Shown here piece after piece: positions 7,709 through 15,002 of a DNA stretch of 26,645 bases. The DNA is from Dehalococcoidia bacterium (GTDB lineage: Bacteria > Chloroflexota > Dehalococcoidia > DSTF01 > JALHUB01): NCBI GenBank assembly GCA_022865685.1, contig JALHUB010000078.1, positions 1 to 26,645 on the forward strand, given 5' to 3'. Numbering within the stretch: the first letter of the stretch is position 1; each line of letters starts with the position of its first letter. Position numbers and translations under genes: made by a program. The notes beneath the pieces are model-generated. The model worked only from the letters and a program-made list of their open reading frames with translations. It did no database searches and was not told the DNA's origin.

Positions 7709-8593
7709 TTGGGGCGGAAATCGAAGGCGAAGAGGCTCGAACGTTCTGAGCGCACTGCGGAGGGGCCTCGTCCGGCTAAGGGCGGGGCCCGCCGTTTCTG
7801 GCTGCTGGCCGCTGCCATTGCCGTCGTGGTGTGTGTGCTGGCGGCTGTGCCCGCGGCCTTTCTCCTGCTTCGCGGCGGGTCGGCGGAGCAACCGCCACTG
7901 AAGGCCGCCATCCTCGACCAGCTAAGCTCGCGGAACCCGAATCAGTCCTTCGCCGATAGCGCGGCGACCATCCTCACGAACGCCGGGTACGACGTCGAGT
8001 ACTATCCGGGCGACGCGGTGGACGTCGAAGCGTACCGCGCCTTGGCGACCCACGACTACAAGGTCATCATCCTGCGCGCCCATTCGGCCGTCCCGAAGAA
8101 GGACCTGTCGCTGCCTACGAACGTCGACCAGGCCGTCCTCGACCAGATCATGAACAAGATAGGCGACGACGTCCTCCTGTTCACGTCCCAGCCGTACGAT
8201 GGCAATGCCTACCTCGACGATCAGAAGGGACTGCGGCTCTTTCCCGTCGTTTACGCCGGCGACGACATGAGCAAGACCTATTTCGCCGTCTCGGCCGGAT
8301 TCGTCGAGTCGAACATGGGCCACTTCGACGGCACGACGGTCATCCTCATTGGCTGCAGCAGTCTGGCGACTGAGAAGACCGCCGCGGCGTTCGTCGACAA
8401 GGGCGCTGGCGCGGTCACCGGCTGGAGCGACCTGGTGACGCCGGAGCACACCGATGCGGCGACGGAGCGCCTGCTCCAGTACCTGCTGAAGGACCACCTG
8501 TCGCCCGCCGAGGCCGTCGAGAAGGTGAATGCGGACCTCGGCCCGGACCCGACGTACGGCGCGGTGCTGAAGTCGTACCCCTCCGGCCAATAG
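7709..8593 (+). CDS. Membrane-anchored protein with caspase-like (clan CD) His/Cys arrangement, uncharacterised
   Basis: A 294-residue protein starting at TTG 7709 with GGAAGG 8 bases upstream. The N-terminus is basic (GRKSKAKRLERSER), followed by one hydrophobic helix at about 30-54, so the rest should lie outside the membrane. The ectodomain shows alternating beta strands and helices. Two strand ends carry candidate catalytic residues: KVIILRAHSA (His125) and TTVILIGCSSLA (Cys216), followed by FVDKGAGAVTGWSDLV and a helix. Hydrophobic strand-His and hydrophobic strand-Cys is the arrangement of caspase, gingipain and CHAT proteins. It resembles, from memory, uncharacterised exported proteins of archaea and Chloroflexota. 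Peptidase activity is an inference; it could be an inactive relative. Confidence 0.72.
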   Translation: MGRKSKAKRLERSERTAEGPRPAKGGARRFWLLAAAIAVVVCVLAAVPAAFLLLRGGSAEQPPLKAAILDQLSSRNPNQSFADSAATILTNAGYDVEYYPGDAVDVEAYRALATHDYKVIILRAHSAVPKKDLSLPTNVDQAVLDQIMNKIGDDVLLFTSQPYDGNAYLDDQKGLRLFPVVYAGDDMSKTYFAVSAGFVESNMGHFDGTTVILIGCSSLATEKTAAAFVDKGAGAVTGWSDLVTPEHTDAATERLLQYLLKDHLSPAEAVEKVNADLGPDPTYGAVLKSYPSGQ

Positions 8594-8604
8594 GCGGTCT
8601 TGCC

Positions 8605-8634
8605 TTGGGCTAAGACTATCCCTCGCGGTATAAT
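8605..8634 (+). promoter_or_regulatory. Sigma-70-type promoter for acn
   Basis: TTGGGC at 8605-8610, 18-base spacer and a perfect TATAAT at 8629-8634. Predicted start near 8641, giving a leader of about 33 bases with GGAG at 8663-8666 before the GTG at 8674. Confidence 0.6.
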
Positions 8635-8673
8635 TGGCTCTGAAGCATCCATGTCCCCTTTCGGAGCCAATCG

Positions 8674-10602
8674 GTGGGCAAGAGCCTGACCCAGAAGATC
8701 ATCGAGGAGCACCTCGTCGACGGCGAGCCCGTCGCCGGCAGCGAGATCGCCCTGCGCATCGACCAGACGCTGACGCAGGACGCTACCGGCACGATGGCCT
8801 ATCTCCAGTTCGAGGCGATGGACATCCCGCGCGTGCGCACGAAGCTGTCGGTCAGTTATGTCGACCACAACATGCTCCAGACGGGCTTCGAGAACGCCGA
8901 TGACCATCGCTTCCTCCAGAGCTTCGCTGCCAAGCACGGCATCTACTTCTCGCGGCCCGGCAACGGCATCTGCCACCAGGTGCACCTGGAGCGATTCAGC
9001 GCACCCGGTGAGACGCTTCTCGGCTCGGACAGCCACACGCCGATGTGCGGCGGCGCGGGCATGCTCGCCATCGGCGCCGGCGGCCTCGACGTGGCGATGG
9101 CGATGGCCGGTGAGCCGTTCCATTTCGTCATGCCACGGGTCGTGCGCGTCGACCTCAAGGGGCGTCTGCCGCCGTGGGTCTCGGCGAAGGACGTGATACT
9201 AGAGATGCTGCGCCGCCTGACAGTGAAGGGCGGCGTCGGGCGCGTGTTCGAGTACGGCGGCGAAGGCATCGCTTCGCTGAGCGTGCCGGAGCGCGCGACG
9301 ATAACGAACATGGGCGCGGAGCTCGGCGCGACGAGCTCTATCTTCCCCAGCGACGACCGGACCCGCGAGTACCTGCGCGCCCAGAAGCGCGAAGAGGCTT
9401 GGAAGCCGCTCTCCGCCGACAGCGACGCCGAGTACGACGATGTAATCGAGCTCGACCTCAGTTCGCTGGAGCCGCTGATCGCTCTGCCGTCGAGCCCGGA
9501 CCGCGTCGTGCCGGTGCGTGAGTTCGCGGGCACCGAAGTGGCGCAGGTAGCTATCGGTAGCTGCACCAACTCATCGTACCTCGACCTGATGACGGTGGCG
9601 GCGATAGTGAAGGGCAAGCTTGTCTCGCCCGCCGTAAGCGCCGCCGTCAATCCGGGGACGCGCCAGGTCATGCTGATGCTGGCGGAGAACGGCGCGCTCG
9701 CCGACCTCATCGCCGCCGGCTTCCGCGTGCTGGAGTCGTCGTGCGGGCCGTGCATCGGCATGGGGCAGTCGCCGGCGACGGACACGGTGTCACTGCGCAC
9801 CTTCAATCGCAACTTCCCGGGTCGAAGCGGCACTCGCGGCGACTGCGTCTACCTGTGCAGTCCGCTCGTCGCAGCGGCGTCGGCGCTCACGGGCGTCATC
9901 ACCGACCCGCGCGAACTCGGCGAGGCGCCACGCGTGACGCTGCCCGCCGAGTTCAAGATAGACGACCGCATGATCATCGCACCACCGGAGAGGCCGGAGG
10001 ACGTGGCAATAGTGCACGGCCCCAACATCAAGCCGCTGCCGCGCGGCGAGCCGCTGCCCGAAACGCTGCGGGCCACCGTCATCCTCAAGGTTGCTGACGA
10101 CATCACGACTGACCACATAATGCCCGCCGGCTCGAAGCTGCTGCCGCTTCGCTCGAACATCCCGGCGATGGCGGAGCACGTGTTCGAGCAGGTCGACGCC
10201 GGCTTCGCGAAGAGGGCGAAGGACGCCGGCAACTCCGTCGTCGTTGCGGGCAGCAACTACGGGCAGGGATCAAGCCGCGAGCACGCCGCCCTGGCGCCGA
10301 TGTACCTGGGGCTGCGGGCCGTCCTGGCGAAGTCGTTTGCCCGGATACATCGCGCGAACCTGGTGAATGTCGGCATCCTGCCTCTTGTGTTCGTCGACGA
10401 GGGCGACTACGACCGCATCATTCAGGGCGACGAGCTCGAGATCGATGCGGTCCGCGACGCGATCCAGAACGGCGACGGCGTCCGCATCCGCAATCGCACG
10501 CAGGGCTACGAGTTCGAGGCGCGACACGGCTTATCGCCGCAGCAGGCGAAGATCGTGCTGGCGGGCGGCCGTCTGAGTTATGTGAAGTCACTGCAGGGAT
10601 AA
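8674..10602 (+). CDS. Aconitate hydratase, Aquifex-type
   Basis: Aconitase interconverts citrate and isocitrate through cis-aconitate with a [4Fe-4S] cluster. At 642 residues the protein is much shorter than AcnA and AcnB (about 850-900) and matches the compact Aquifex-type branch. Cluster ligands are Cys297 in GSCTNS and Cys357 and Cys360 in SSCGPCIGMG. Other conserved blocks are LGSDSHTPMCGGAGMLAIG and, in the C-terminal swivel domain, ILKVADDITTDHIMPAG and AGSNYGQGSSREHAALAP. A related dehydratase such as homoaconitase or isopropylmalate isomerase is less likely, because the large and small domains are fused and the neighbours are TCA-cycle genes. The start is GTG 8674 with GGAG 7 bases upstream and its own promoter. 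Confidence 0.92.
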   Translation: MGKSLTQKIIEEHLVDGEPVAGSEIALRIDQTLTQDATGTMAYLQFEAMDIPRVRTKLSVSYVDHNMLQTGFENADDHRFLQSFAAKHGIYFSRPGNGICHQVHLERFSAPGETLLGSDSHTPMCGGAGMLAIGAGGLDVAMAMAGEPFHFVMPRVVRVDLKGRLPPWVSAKDVILEMLRRLTVKGGVGRVFEYGGEGIASLSVPERATITNMGAELGATSSIFPSDDRTREYLRAQKREEAWKPLSADSDAEYDDVIELDLSSLEPLIALPSSPDRVVPVREFAGTEVAQVAIGSCTNSSYLDLMTVAAIVKGKLVSPAVSAAVNPGTRQVMLMLAENGALADLIAAGFRVLESSCGPCIGMGQSPATDTVSLRTFNRNFPGRSGTRGDCVYLCSPLVAAASALTGVITDPRELGEAPRVTLPAEFKIDDRMIIAPPERPEDVAIVHGPNIKPLPRGEPLPETLRATVILKVADDITTDHIMPAGSKLLPLRSNIPAMAEHVFEQVDAGFAKRAKDAGNSVVVAGSNYGQGSSREHAALAPMYLGLRAVLAKSFARIHRANLVNVGILPLVFVDEGDYDRIIQGDELEIDAVRDAIQNGDGVRIRNRTQGYEFEARHGLSPQQAKIVLAGGRLSYVKSLQG

Positions 10603-10636
10603 GTGGGGGGAGCGCCTCGCGTGCCGGCTCCACAAT

Positions 10637-10700
10637 CCGCGTAGAGCGGGCATCCTGCCCGCGGCGACGAATCGTCGGGCGAGACGCCCGACCTACGCGG
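10637..10700. repeat. BIME-like pair of inverted GTAG-headed hairpins (family 2)
   Basis: GTAG at 10641-10644 leads a hairpin with arms GCGGGCA (10646-10652) and TGCCCGC (10656-10662). After a 12-base spacer a second hairpin has arms GTCGGGCG (10674-10681) and CGCCCGAC (10685-10692) and ends in CTAC (10693-10696). The outer ends CCGCGTAG and CTACGCGG are perfect inverted repeats. This is the layout of two REPs facing each other with heads outward. It lies between acn and mdh. Confidence 0.72.
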
Positions 10701-10772
10701 GCGCGGAATGGAAGCTAGCGCCGGCGACGACCAGCGCTCTGAGCGTCAGATTCTCACGTAAGGAGGTTTGTC

Positions 10773-11699
10773 TTGCGCAGTAAGGTGACTATCGTCGGAG
10801 CGGGGCAGACCGGCGGCGCCATGGCCCGCGAGCTTGCCCCGAAGGGTTTCGCGGACATCGTCCTGCTCGATGTCGTCGAGGGCATCCCGCAGGGGAAGGC
10901 GCTCGACATATCGCAGGCGGGGCCGATCATCGGCTTCGACAGCCACATCACGGGCTCGAACGACTGGCGCGACACGACGGGATCGGACATCGTCGTCATC
11001 ACGTCGGGCAAGCCGCGCCTGCCGGGGATGAGCCGCGACGACCTCGTGACGGCGAACACGGAGATTGTCAAGGCAGTCACGGAGCAGGCGGTCAAGTATT
11101 CGCCGAACGCCATAATCATCGTCTTCGTCAACCCGCTGGACGTGATGTGCTACGTGGTTAAGAAGGTCAGCGGCTTCCCGCGGGAGCGCGTCTTCGGCCA
11201 GTCCGGCGTGCTCGACGCGGCGCGTTTCCGCTCGTTCATAGCCCGCGAGCTCGACGTGTCGATGGAGGACGTACAGGCATACGTTCTCGGCGGCCACGGC
11301 GACGACATGGTGCCGCTGGTCCGCCACACGACAGTCTGCGGCATCCCCATCTCCGAGCTGATGCCCGTCGACCGCATCGCGGTGCTGGTGGAGCGAACGC
11401 GCAAGGGCGGCGGCGAGATCGTGAACCTGCTGAAGACGGGCAGCGCCTACTACGCACCCGCGGCGGCGACAATCCAGATGGTCGAATCGGTGCTGCTGGA
11501 CCGCAAACGCGTGCTTCCCTGCTCCGTCTACCTCGAAGGCGAGTTCGGCGTCAGCGGCATCTTCATGGGGGTGCCGGTGAAGCTGGGCGCCCGCGGCGTA
11601 GAGCAGATCATCGAGATCAAGCTGACGGACGAGGAGCGGGACATGTTCGAGCGCTCGGCAGAGTCGGTGCGCGAGGTGACGAAGGTGACGGGCCTGTAG
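10773..11699 (+). CDS. mdh: Malate dehydrogenase, LDH-like type
   Basis: NAD-dependent malate dehydrogenase oxidises malate to oxaloacetate. The 308-residue protein has the Rossmann motif GAGQTGG at 8-14, ending the second strand with an acidic residue (LLDVVEG) that favours NAD over NADP. The mobile loop reads KPRLPGMSRDDL; its Arg in the specificity position indicates malate/oxaloacetate rather than lactate/pyruvate. The catalytic His175 is in LGGHGDDM, and VNPLDVM is conserved. The start is TTG 10773, chosen because a strong AAGGAGG lies 6 bases upstream. fumA follows after 41 bases and fumB after 10 more, so mdh-fumA-fumB is probably one operon, with acn upstream beyond the BIME-like repeat. 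Confidence 0.95.
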   Translation: MRSKVTIVGAGQTGGAMARELAPKGFADIVLLDVVEGIPQGKALDISQAGPIIGFDSHITGSNDWRDTTGSDIVVITSGKPRLPGMSRDDLVTANTEIVKAVTEQAVKYSPNAIIIVFVNPLDVMCYVVKKVSGFPRERVFGQSGVLDAARFRSFIARELDVSMEDVQAYVLGGHGDDMVPLVRHTTVCGIPISELMPVDRIAVLVERTRKGGGEIVNLLKTGSAYYAPAAATIQMVESVLLDRKRVLPCSVYLEGEFGVSGIFMGVPVKLGARGVEQIIEIKLTDEERDMFERSAESVREVTKVTGL

Positions 11700-11740
11700 G
11701 CGTGACGAGGCCGGGTCGCGGTAGAGAGAAGGGCTAGTCT

Positions 11741-12586
11741 ATGAGAGACATCCACATCGATCAAATCAGCGAGACGGTGGCACGGCTCTTCATCGACGCC
11801 GCCCATAACCTGCCGGATGACGTCGTTGCAGCGCTCGAAAGAGCCCGCGACAGCGAGGAGTCGCCGCTGGGCCGTCAGGTGCTGGAGGAGATCCTGGAGA
11901 ACGCTAAGCTGGCTTCCGCCGAGATGATCCCGCTGTGTCAGGACACCGGCACCTCCGTTGTCTTTGTCGAGCTCGGACAGGAAGTGCACGTTGTCGGCGG
12001 GACGCTGGAGGACGCGGTCAACCGCGGCGTCGCGAAAGGCTACACTGAGGGCTACCTGCGCAAGTCGATGGTCACCCAGCCGTTCTCGGCCCGCAAGAAC
12101 ACCGGCGACAACACGCCCGCGGTCATCCACCTCGAACTCGTTCCCGGCGACCGGCTCCGCATCAAGACGATGCCCAAGGGCGGCGGCTGCGAGAACATGA
12201 GCCGCATGACAATCCTCCTGCCGGGCCAGGGGCGCGAGGGCATAGCGAACTTCGTGCTGCGCGCGGTCGAGGAAGCGAGCGGCAATCCCTGTCCGCCGCT
12301 GGTCGTCGGCGTCGGCATCGGCGGCAGCGCCGAGTACTGCATGGCACTGGCGAAGAAGGCGATCACGCGTCGCGTCGGCTCGTCGAACCCGGACGCGGAG
12401 AATGCGGACCTGGAACGCGATCTGCTGGAGAAGGTGAACGCGCTCGGCCTCGGGCCACAGGCGGTCGGCGGGACGAACACCGCCCTCGCCGTGCACGTCG
12501 AGACGTTCCCCACGCACATCACCGCGTTGCCCGTCGCCGTCAACATGCAATGCCACAGCGCCCGCATCAAAGAAGCGGAGCTATAG
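11741..12586 (+). CDS. Fumarate hydratase class I, alpha subunit
   Basis: This subunit carries the oxygen-sensitive [4Fe-4S] cluster of the two-subunit class I fumarase, which converts fumarate to malate. Likely cluster ligands are Cys66 (PLCQDTGT), Cys184 (GNPCPP) and Cys271 (MQCHSAR); their spacing of 118 and 87 residues is close to that in single-chain FumA. MPKGGGCENMSR and VGVGIGGSAEYC are further conserved blocks. At 281 residues it matches the alpha chain, with the beta chain encoded 10 bases downstream. A tartrate dehydratase alpha (TtdA) is the main alternative, but adjacency to mdh, acn and sdh supports fumarase. ATG 11741 has GAGAAGGG just upstream. Confidence 0.92.
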   Translation: MRDIHIDQISETVARLFIDAAHNLPDDVVAALERARDSEESPLGRQVLEEILENAKLASAEMIPLCQDTGTSVVFVELGQEVHVVGGTLEDAVNRGVAKGYTEGYLRKSMVTQPFSARKNTGDNTPAVIHLELVPGDRLRIKTMPKGGGCENMSRMTILLPGQGREGIANFVLRAVEEASGNPCPPLVVGVGIGGSAEYCMALAKKAITRRVGSSNPDAENADLERDLLEKVNALGLGPQAVGGTNTALAVHVETFPTHITALPVAVNMQCHSARIKEAEL

Positions 12587-12596
12587 GAGAACCGCC

Positions 12597-13211
12597 TTGA
12601 GCATAGACATTCGACTGCCCTTGACCGACCAGACCATCGAAAAGCTGCACGCCGGCGACCACGTACGCCTGACCGGCGTCATCTACACGGCCCGCGACGC
12701 CGCCCACAAGCGCATAATCGAAGCGCTGGACAAGGGAGAATCACTTCCCTTCGACATTCGCGGCCAGGTCGTGTACTACGTGGGGCCGACGCCGGCCCGC
12801 CCGGGTCGCGTCATCGGCGCCGCCGGCCCGACGACGTCGATGCGCTTGAACCCGTACACGCCGCGGCTGTTGGAGCACGGCCTGAAGGGCGCCATCGGCA
12901 AGGGCGGCCGCGACCGCACGGTGCGGGAGGCGTTCAAGAAGCACAAGGCGGTGTATTTCCTGGCCGTCGGCGGCACGGGGGCGCTGCTGTCGAAGCGCGT
13001 CAAGAGCGCCGAAGTCGTCGCCTACGACGATTTGGGCACGGAGGCGGTGCGACGGCTGGAGGTCGAGGACTTCCCCGCCGTCGTCGTCAACGACATGTAC
13101 GGCGACGACCTCCTGGAGCAGGGCAAGGCCCGCTACCAGCAGCGCGACCGTCTGGGCAGCTATGTCCCTGTAGAAGAGAACGCCGAGGGGTCGAACGGCG
13201 GCGGAAGCTAG
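12597..13211 (+). CDS. Fumarate hydratase class I, beta subunit
   Basis: The 204-residue beta chain supplies the second domain of the class I fumarase and contributes to the active site. Recognisable blocks are LPLTDQTIEKLHAGD, LTGVIYTARDAAHKR, IRGQVVYYVGPTPA, AAGPTTSMRMN-like (here AAGPTTSMRLNPY), IGKGGRD and KAVYFLAVGGTGALL. The C-terminus continues into a short Asn/Gly/Ser-rich tail that is not part of the conserved fold. The start is TTG 12597 with AGGAGA 6 bases upstream, overlapping the stop of the alpha gene's ribosome exit region, so translation is probably coupled. It is the last gene of the plus-strand TCA block and converges on the sdh operon. Confidence 0.92.
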   Translation: MSIDIRLPLTDQTIEKLHAGDHVRLTGVIYTARDAAHKRIIEALDKGESLPFDIRGQVVYYVGPTPARPGRVIGAAGPTTSMRLNPYTPRLLEHGLKGAIGKGGRDRTVREAFKKHKAVYFLAVGGTGALLSKRVKSAEVVAYDDLGTEAVRRLEVEDFPAVVVNDMYGDDLLEQGKARYQQRDRLGSYVPVEENAEGSNGGGS

Positions 13212-13235
13212 CGCCATCTTGCGAATGTGGAGGAG

Positions 13236-13252
13236 GCCTGCCCGCCGCAGGC
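13236..13252. terminator. Hairpin between convergent fumB and sdhD, possible terminator or decayed repeat
   Basis: Arms GCCTGC (13236-13241) and GCAGGC (13247-13252) around CCGCC, nested within looser outer complementarity between about 13229 and 13270. There is no T-run directly after it, so it is at best an imperfect terminator. Confidence 0.3.
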
Positions 13253-13298
13253 AGGACCTCAGCCTTCCACGAGAGACCATTCAGCAGTGCGGCGACGT

Positions 13299-13320
13299 GG
13301 AGGGCTAAAGCGCTCTCTAC
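13299..13320 (-). repeat. Degenerate GTAG-headed hairpin
   Basis: GGAGGGCTAAAGCGCTCTC followed by CTAC at its right end; on the minus strand it starts GTAG. The arms pair imperfectly (GAGGGC against GCGCTC). It looks like a worn copy of a REP-type element. Confidence 0.28.
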
Positions 13321-13396
13321 ACTGTGGCATGCCAGGGCGTCTCGAGACAGGACGGGCACGAGCAGCGTCCTCTAGCCGGCGTTAGAAAAACCCCGC

Positions 13397-13816
13397 TCAG
13401 TCGATGAAGGCCGCGAGCGCGATTATCCCGAACGCAAACGCGGCAACACCGACCAGCGACAGCGCCCCCGTGAAGACCTTCTCTCCGACACCGCGCAGGC
13501 CGTAGTCAATCGCCACGTTGCGGACGCCGTTGAGGCCGTGAAAGAGGGCAAAGGAGAGCAGCAGGACGTCGACGACCCAGTAGGCGGGCGATTCGAAGCG
13601 CTCCATGACGTCGGAGAAGACGACGAGCCCGGGCAGGACGCCTTCTTCGACCTTCGAGATGTTCGCCAGGTGGTTGATGACGATGTGAATCGGCAGCAGC
13701 ACGACGAGGCCGATGGCCGTCACGCGCTGGAGCAGCCAGGGCAGGAAGCCGGAGCCAATGAACGACCAGGGGGTTGTCACGCCGGCTTCTTCTTCGATTC
13801 TCGTAGCTTCAGTCAT
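13397..13816 (-). CDS. sdhD: Succinate dehydrogenase membrane anchor subunit (second)
   Basis: One of two membrane anchors that hold the SdhAB catalytic pair and form the quinone and haem site. The 139-residue protein has three hydrophobic helices. The first carries LLQRVTAIGLVVLLPIHIVINH; the second carries SFALFHGLNGVRNVAIDYG, whose His is a probable haem ligand. It resembles its upstream neighbour sdhC in both motifs, so the two are diverged duplicates; the C and D names follow gene order only. It is last in the operon. A T-run follows the stop (13386-13390, minus strand) after a weak 5-bp GC stem, possibly the operon's terminator. The spacer to sdhC holds a GTAG-headed hairpin. Confidence 0.88.
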   Translation of the reverse strand: MTEATRIEEEAGVTTPWSFIGSGFLPWLLQRVTAIGLVVLLPIHIVINHLANISKVEEGVLPGLVVFSDVMERFESPAYWVVDVLLLSFALFHGLNGVRNVAIDYGLRGVGEKVFTGALSLVGVAAFAFGIIALAAFID

Positions 13817-13827
13817 TGCCTTTGTGC

Positions 13828-13851
13828 GGGAGGACTACAATCCTCCCCTAC
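13828..13851 (-). repeat. REP-like hairpin, GGAGGACT type
   Basis: Arms GGGAGGA (13828-13834) and TCCTCCC (13841-13847) around CTACAA, then CTAC at 13848-13851, giving a GTAG head on the minus strand. The segment CTACAATCCTCCC is then partly repeated, with a third CTAC at 13861-13864. It lies in the sdhC-sdhD spacer. Confidence 0.45.
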
Positions 13852-13876
13852 AATCCCTCCCTACATTTCTCGCCGA

Positions 13877-14248
13877 TCAGAGAAGGTTGCGCGCCGCGAC
13901 GACCATCGCGGCGAAAACGCCGACCGCGATTACGTACGATGCCCAGAACAGGGCTTTCTGGTAGCGAAGCCCGACGGCGAAGTCGAGCAGTATAAGTCGC
14001 GCACCGTTGAGGCCGTGGAAGGCGACGATGCCCACCAGGCCGGCGTCGAGCACCAGGAACGGCGTCGACTCGAATTTCGACAGCATGCTGTCGAAGGAGC
14101 CTTCTCCTCGCACCACCGTCCCGATGACGATGAGGTGGGTTATCAGGTAGGCGGTGAGGAACAGCCCCGACAGGCGCTGGAGGGCCCACGCTGCCGTGCC
14201 CGCACGCATGGCCTTCGCCTGGAACTGCGCGTCTACCGGATTGTACAT
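13877..14248 (-). CDS. sdhC: Succinate dehydrogenase membrane anchor subunit (first), cytochrome b-type
   Basis: A 123-residue integral membrane protein with three predicted helices. Helix 1 carries ALQRLSGLFLTAYLITHLIV, the usual Sdh_cyt signature (R-x-[ST]-G with a His further on); helix 2 carries IVAFHGLNGARLILLD, whose His is a probable haem b ligand; helix 3 lies near the C-terminus. It anchors SdhAB and takes part in quinone reduction. ATG 14248 has GAGGGAA about 7 bases upstream on the minus strand, and the gene follows sdhB by 25 bases. Whether the complex carries one or two haems cannot be settled, since both anchor proteins offer similar histidines. Confidence 0.9.
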   Translation of the reverse strand: MYNPVDAQFQAKAMRAGTAAWALQRLSGLFLTAYLITHLIVIGTVVRGEGSFDSMLSKFESTPFLVLDAGLVGIVAFHGLNGARLILLDFAVGLRYQKALFWASYVIAVGVFAAMVVAARNLL

Positions 14249-14273
14249 ACGTCTGTTCCCTCGCAGATTGCCT

Positions 14274-15002
14274 CTATTCGCGAATGAACCCCAGTCGCTT
14301 CAACATGGTCAGCTTCTTGAGGTTCTGAATCGCCTCCGTTGGGTTGACGCCCTTAGGGCACCACTCCTGGCAACTGAAGATCGTGTGGCAGCGCCACAGC
14401 CCGTGCTCGCGCGCGACCCGCGACAGCCGCTCAGCTTTGGCATCGTCGCGGGGGTCGTGGCAGAAGCGATAGGCTTTCGCCAGCGCCGCCGGCCCCAGGT
14501 AGCGATCGTCGGCGGCGACCATCGGGCAGGCCGAGTAGCAGACGCCGCACTGGATGCAGGCGGCGAACTGCGACAGCTTCGTCGAGCGGCCGGCATCGAC
14601 CAGGTACTCGCGCACGGGCGGTCGCTTCGCGGGGTCGGCAGCCAGCCATGGCACGACGGCGCGTATCTTGTCGTAGAACGGGCCCATGTCCGCAACGAGG
14701 TCTTTCAACACCGGCAGACTCGCCAGCGGCTCCAGCGTAACCGGACGGCCGTGCGGCGAGGCCTGGATGACCTTCGTCTTGCAGGCGAGACGCGACTGGC
14801 CGTTGATGCGCATTGCGCAGGAGCCGCAGATGGCGCTCCGGCAGGCGCAGCGGAAGGCCAGCGAGCCGTCGAGGCGCTCCCGTGTCGCGAGCAGCGTATC
14901 GAGCACCGTCGCCGACTCAGGCATCTCGACGCCATACAACTGGTACTGTGCGAGGCCGTCCGACGACGGGTCGTAGCGGCGGACTCTGAGCTTCGCTTCC
15001 AC
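14274..15002 (-). CDS. sdhB: Succinate dehydrogenase iron-sulfur subunit
   Basis: SdhB passes electrons from the flavin of SdhA to quinone through three clusters. All ligand sets are visible in the 242-residue product: the [2Fe-2S] motif CACRSAICGSC with a later Cys (RLACK), the [4Fe-4S] motif CIQCGVCYSACP, and the [3Fe-4S] set in CHTIFSCQEWCPKGVNP. Subunit length is normal. The GTG start at 15002 shares one base with the sdhA stop (TAGTG), so translation is coupled. A fumarate reductase (FrdB) would look similar, but the two cytochrome-type anchors and the TCA-cycle neighbours favour succinate oxidation. Confidence 0.95.
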   Translation of the reverse strand: MEAKLRVRRYDPSSDGLAQYQLYGVEMPESATVLDTLLATRERLDGSLAFRCACRSAICGSCAMRINGQSRLACKTKVIQASPHGRPVTLEPLASLPVLKDLVADMGPFYDKIRAVVPWLAADPAKRPPVREYLVDAGRSTKLSQFAACIQCGVCYSACPMVAADDRYLGPAALAKAYRFCHDPRDDAKAERLSRVAREHGLWRCHTIFSCQEWCPKGVNPTEAIQNLKKLTMLKRLGFIRE

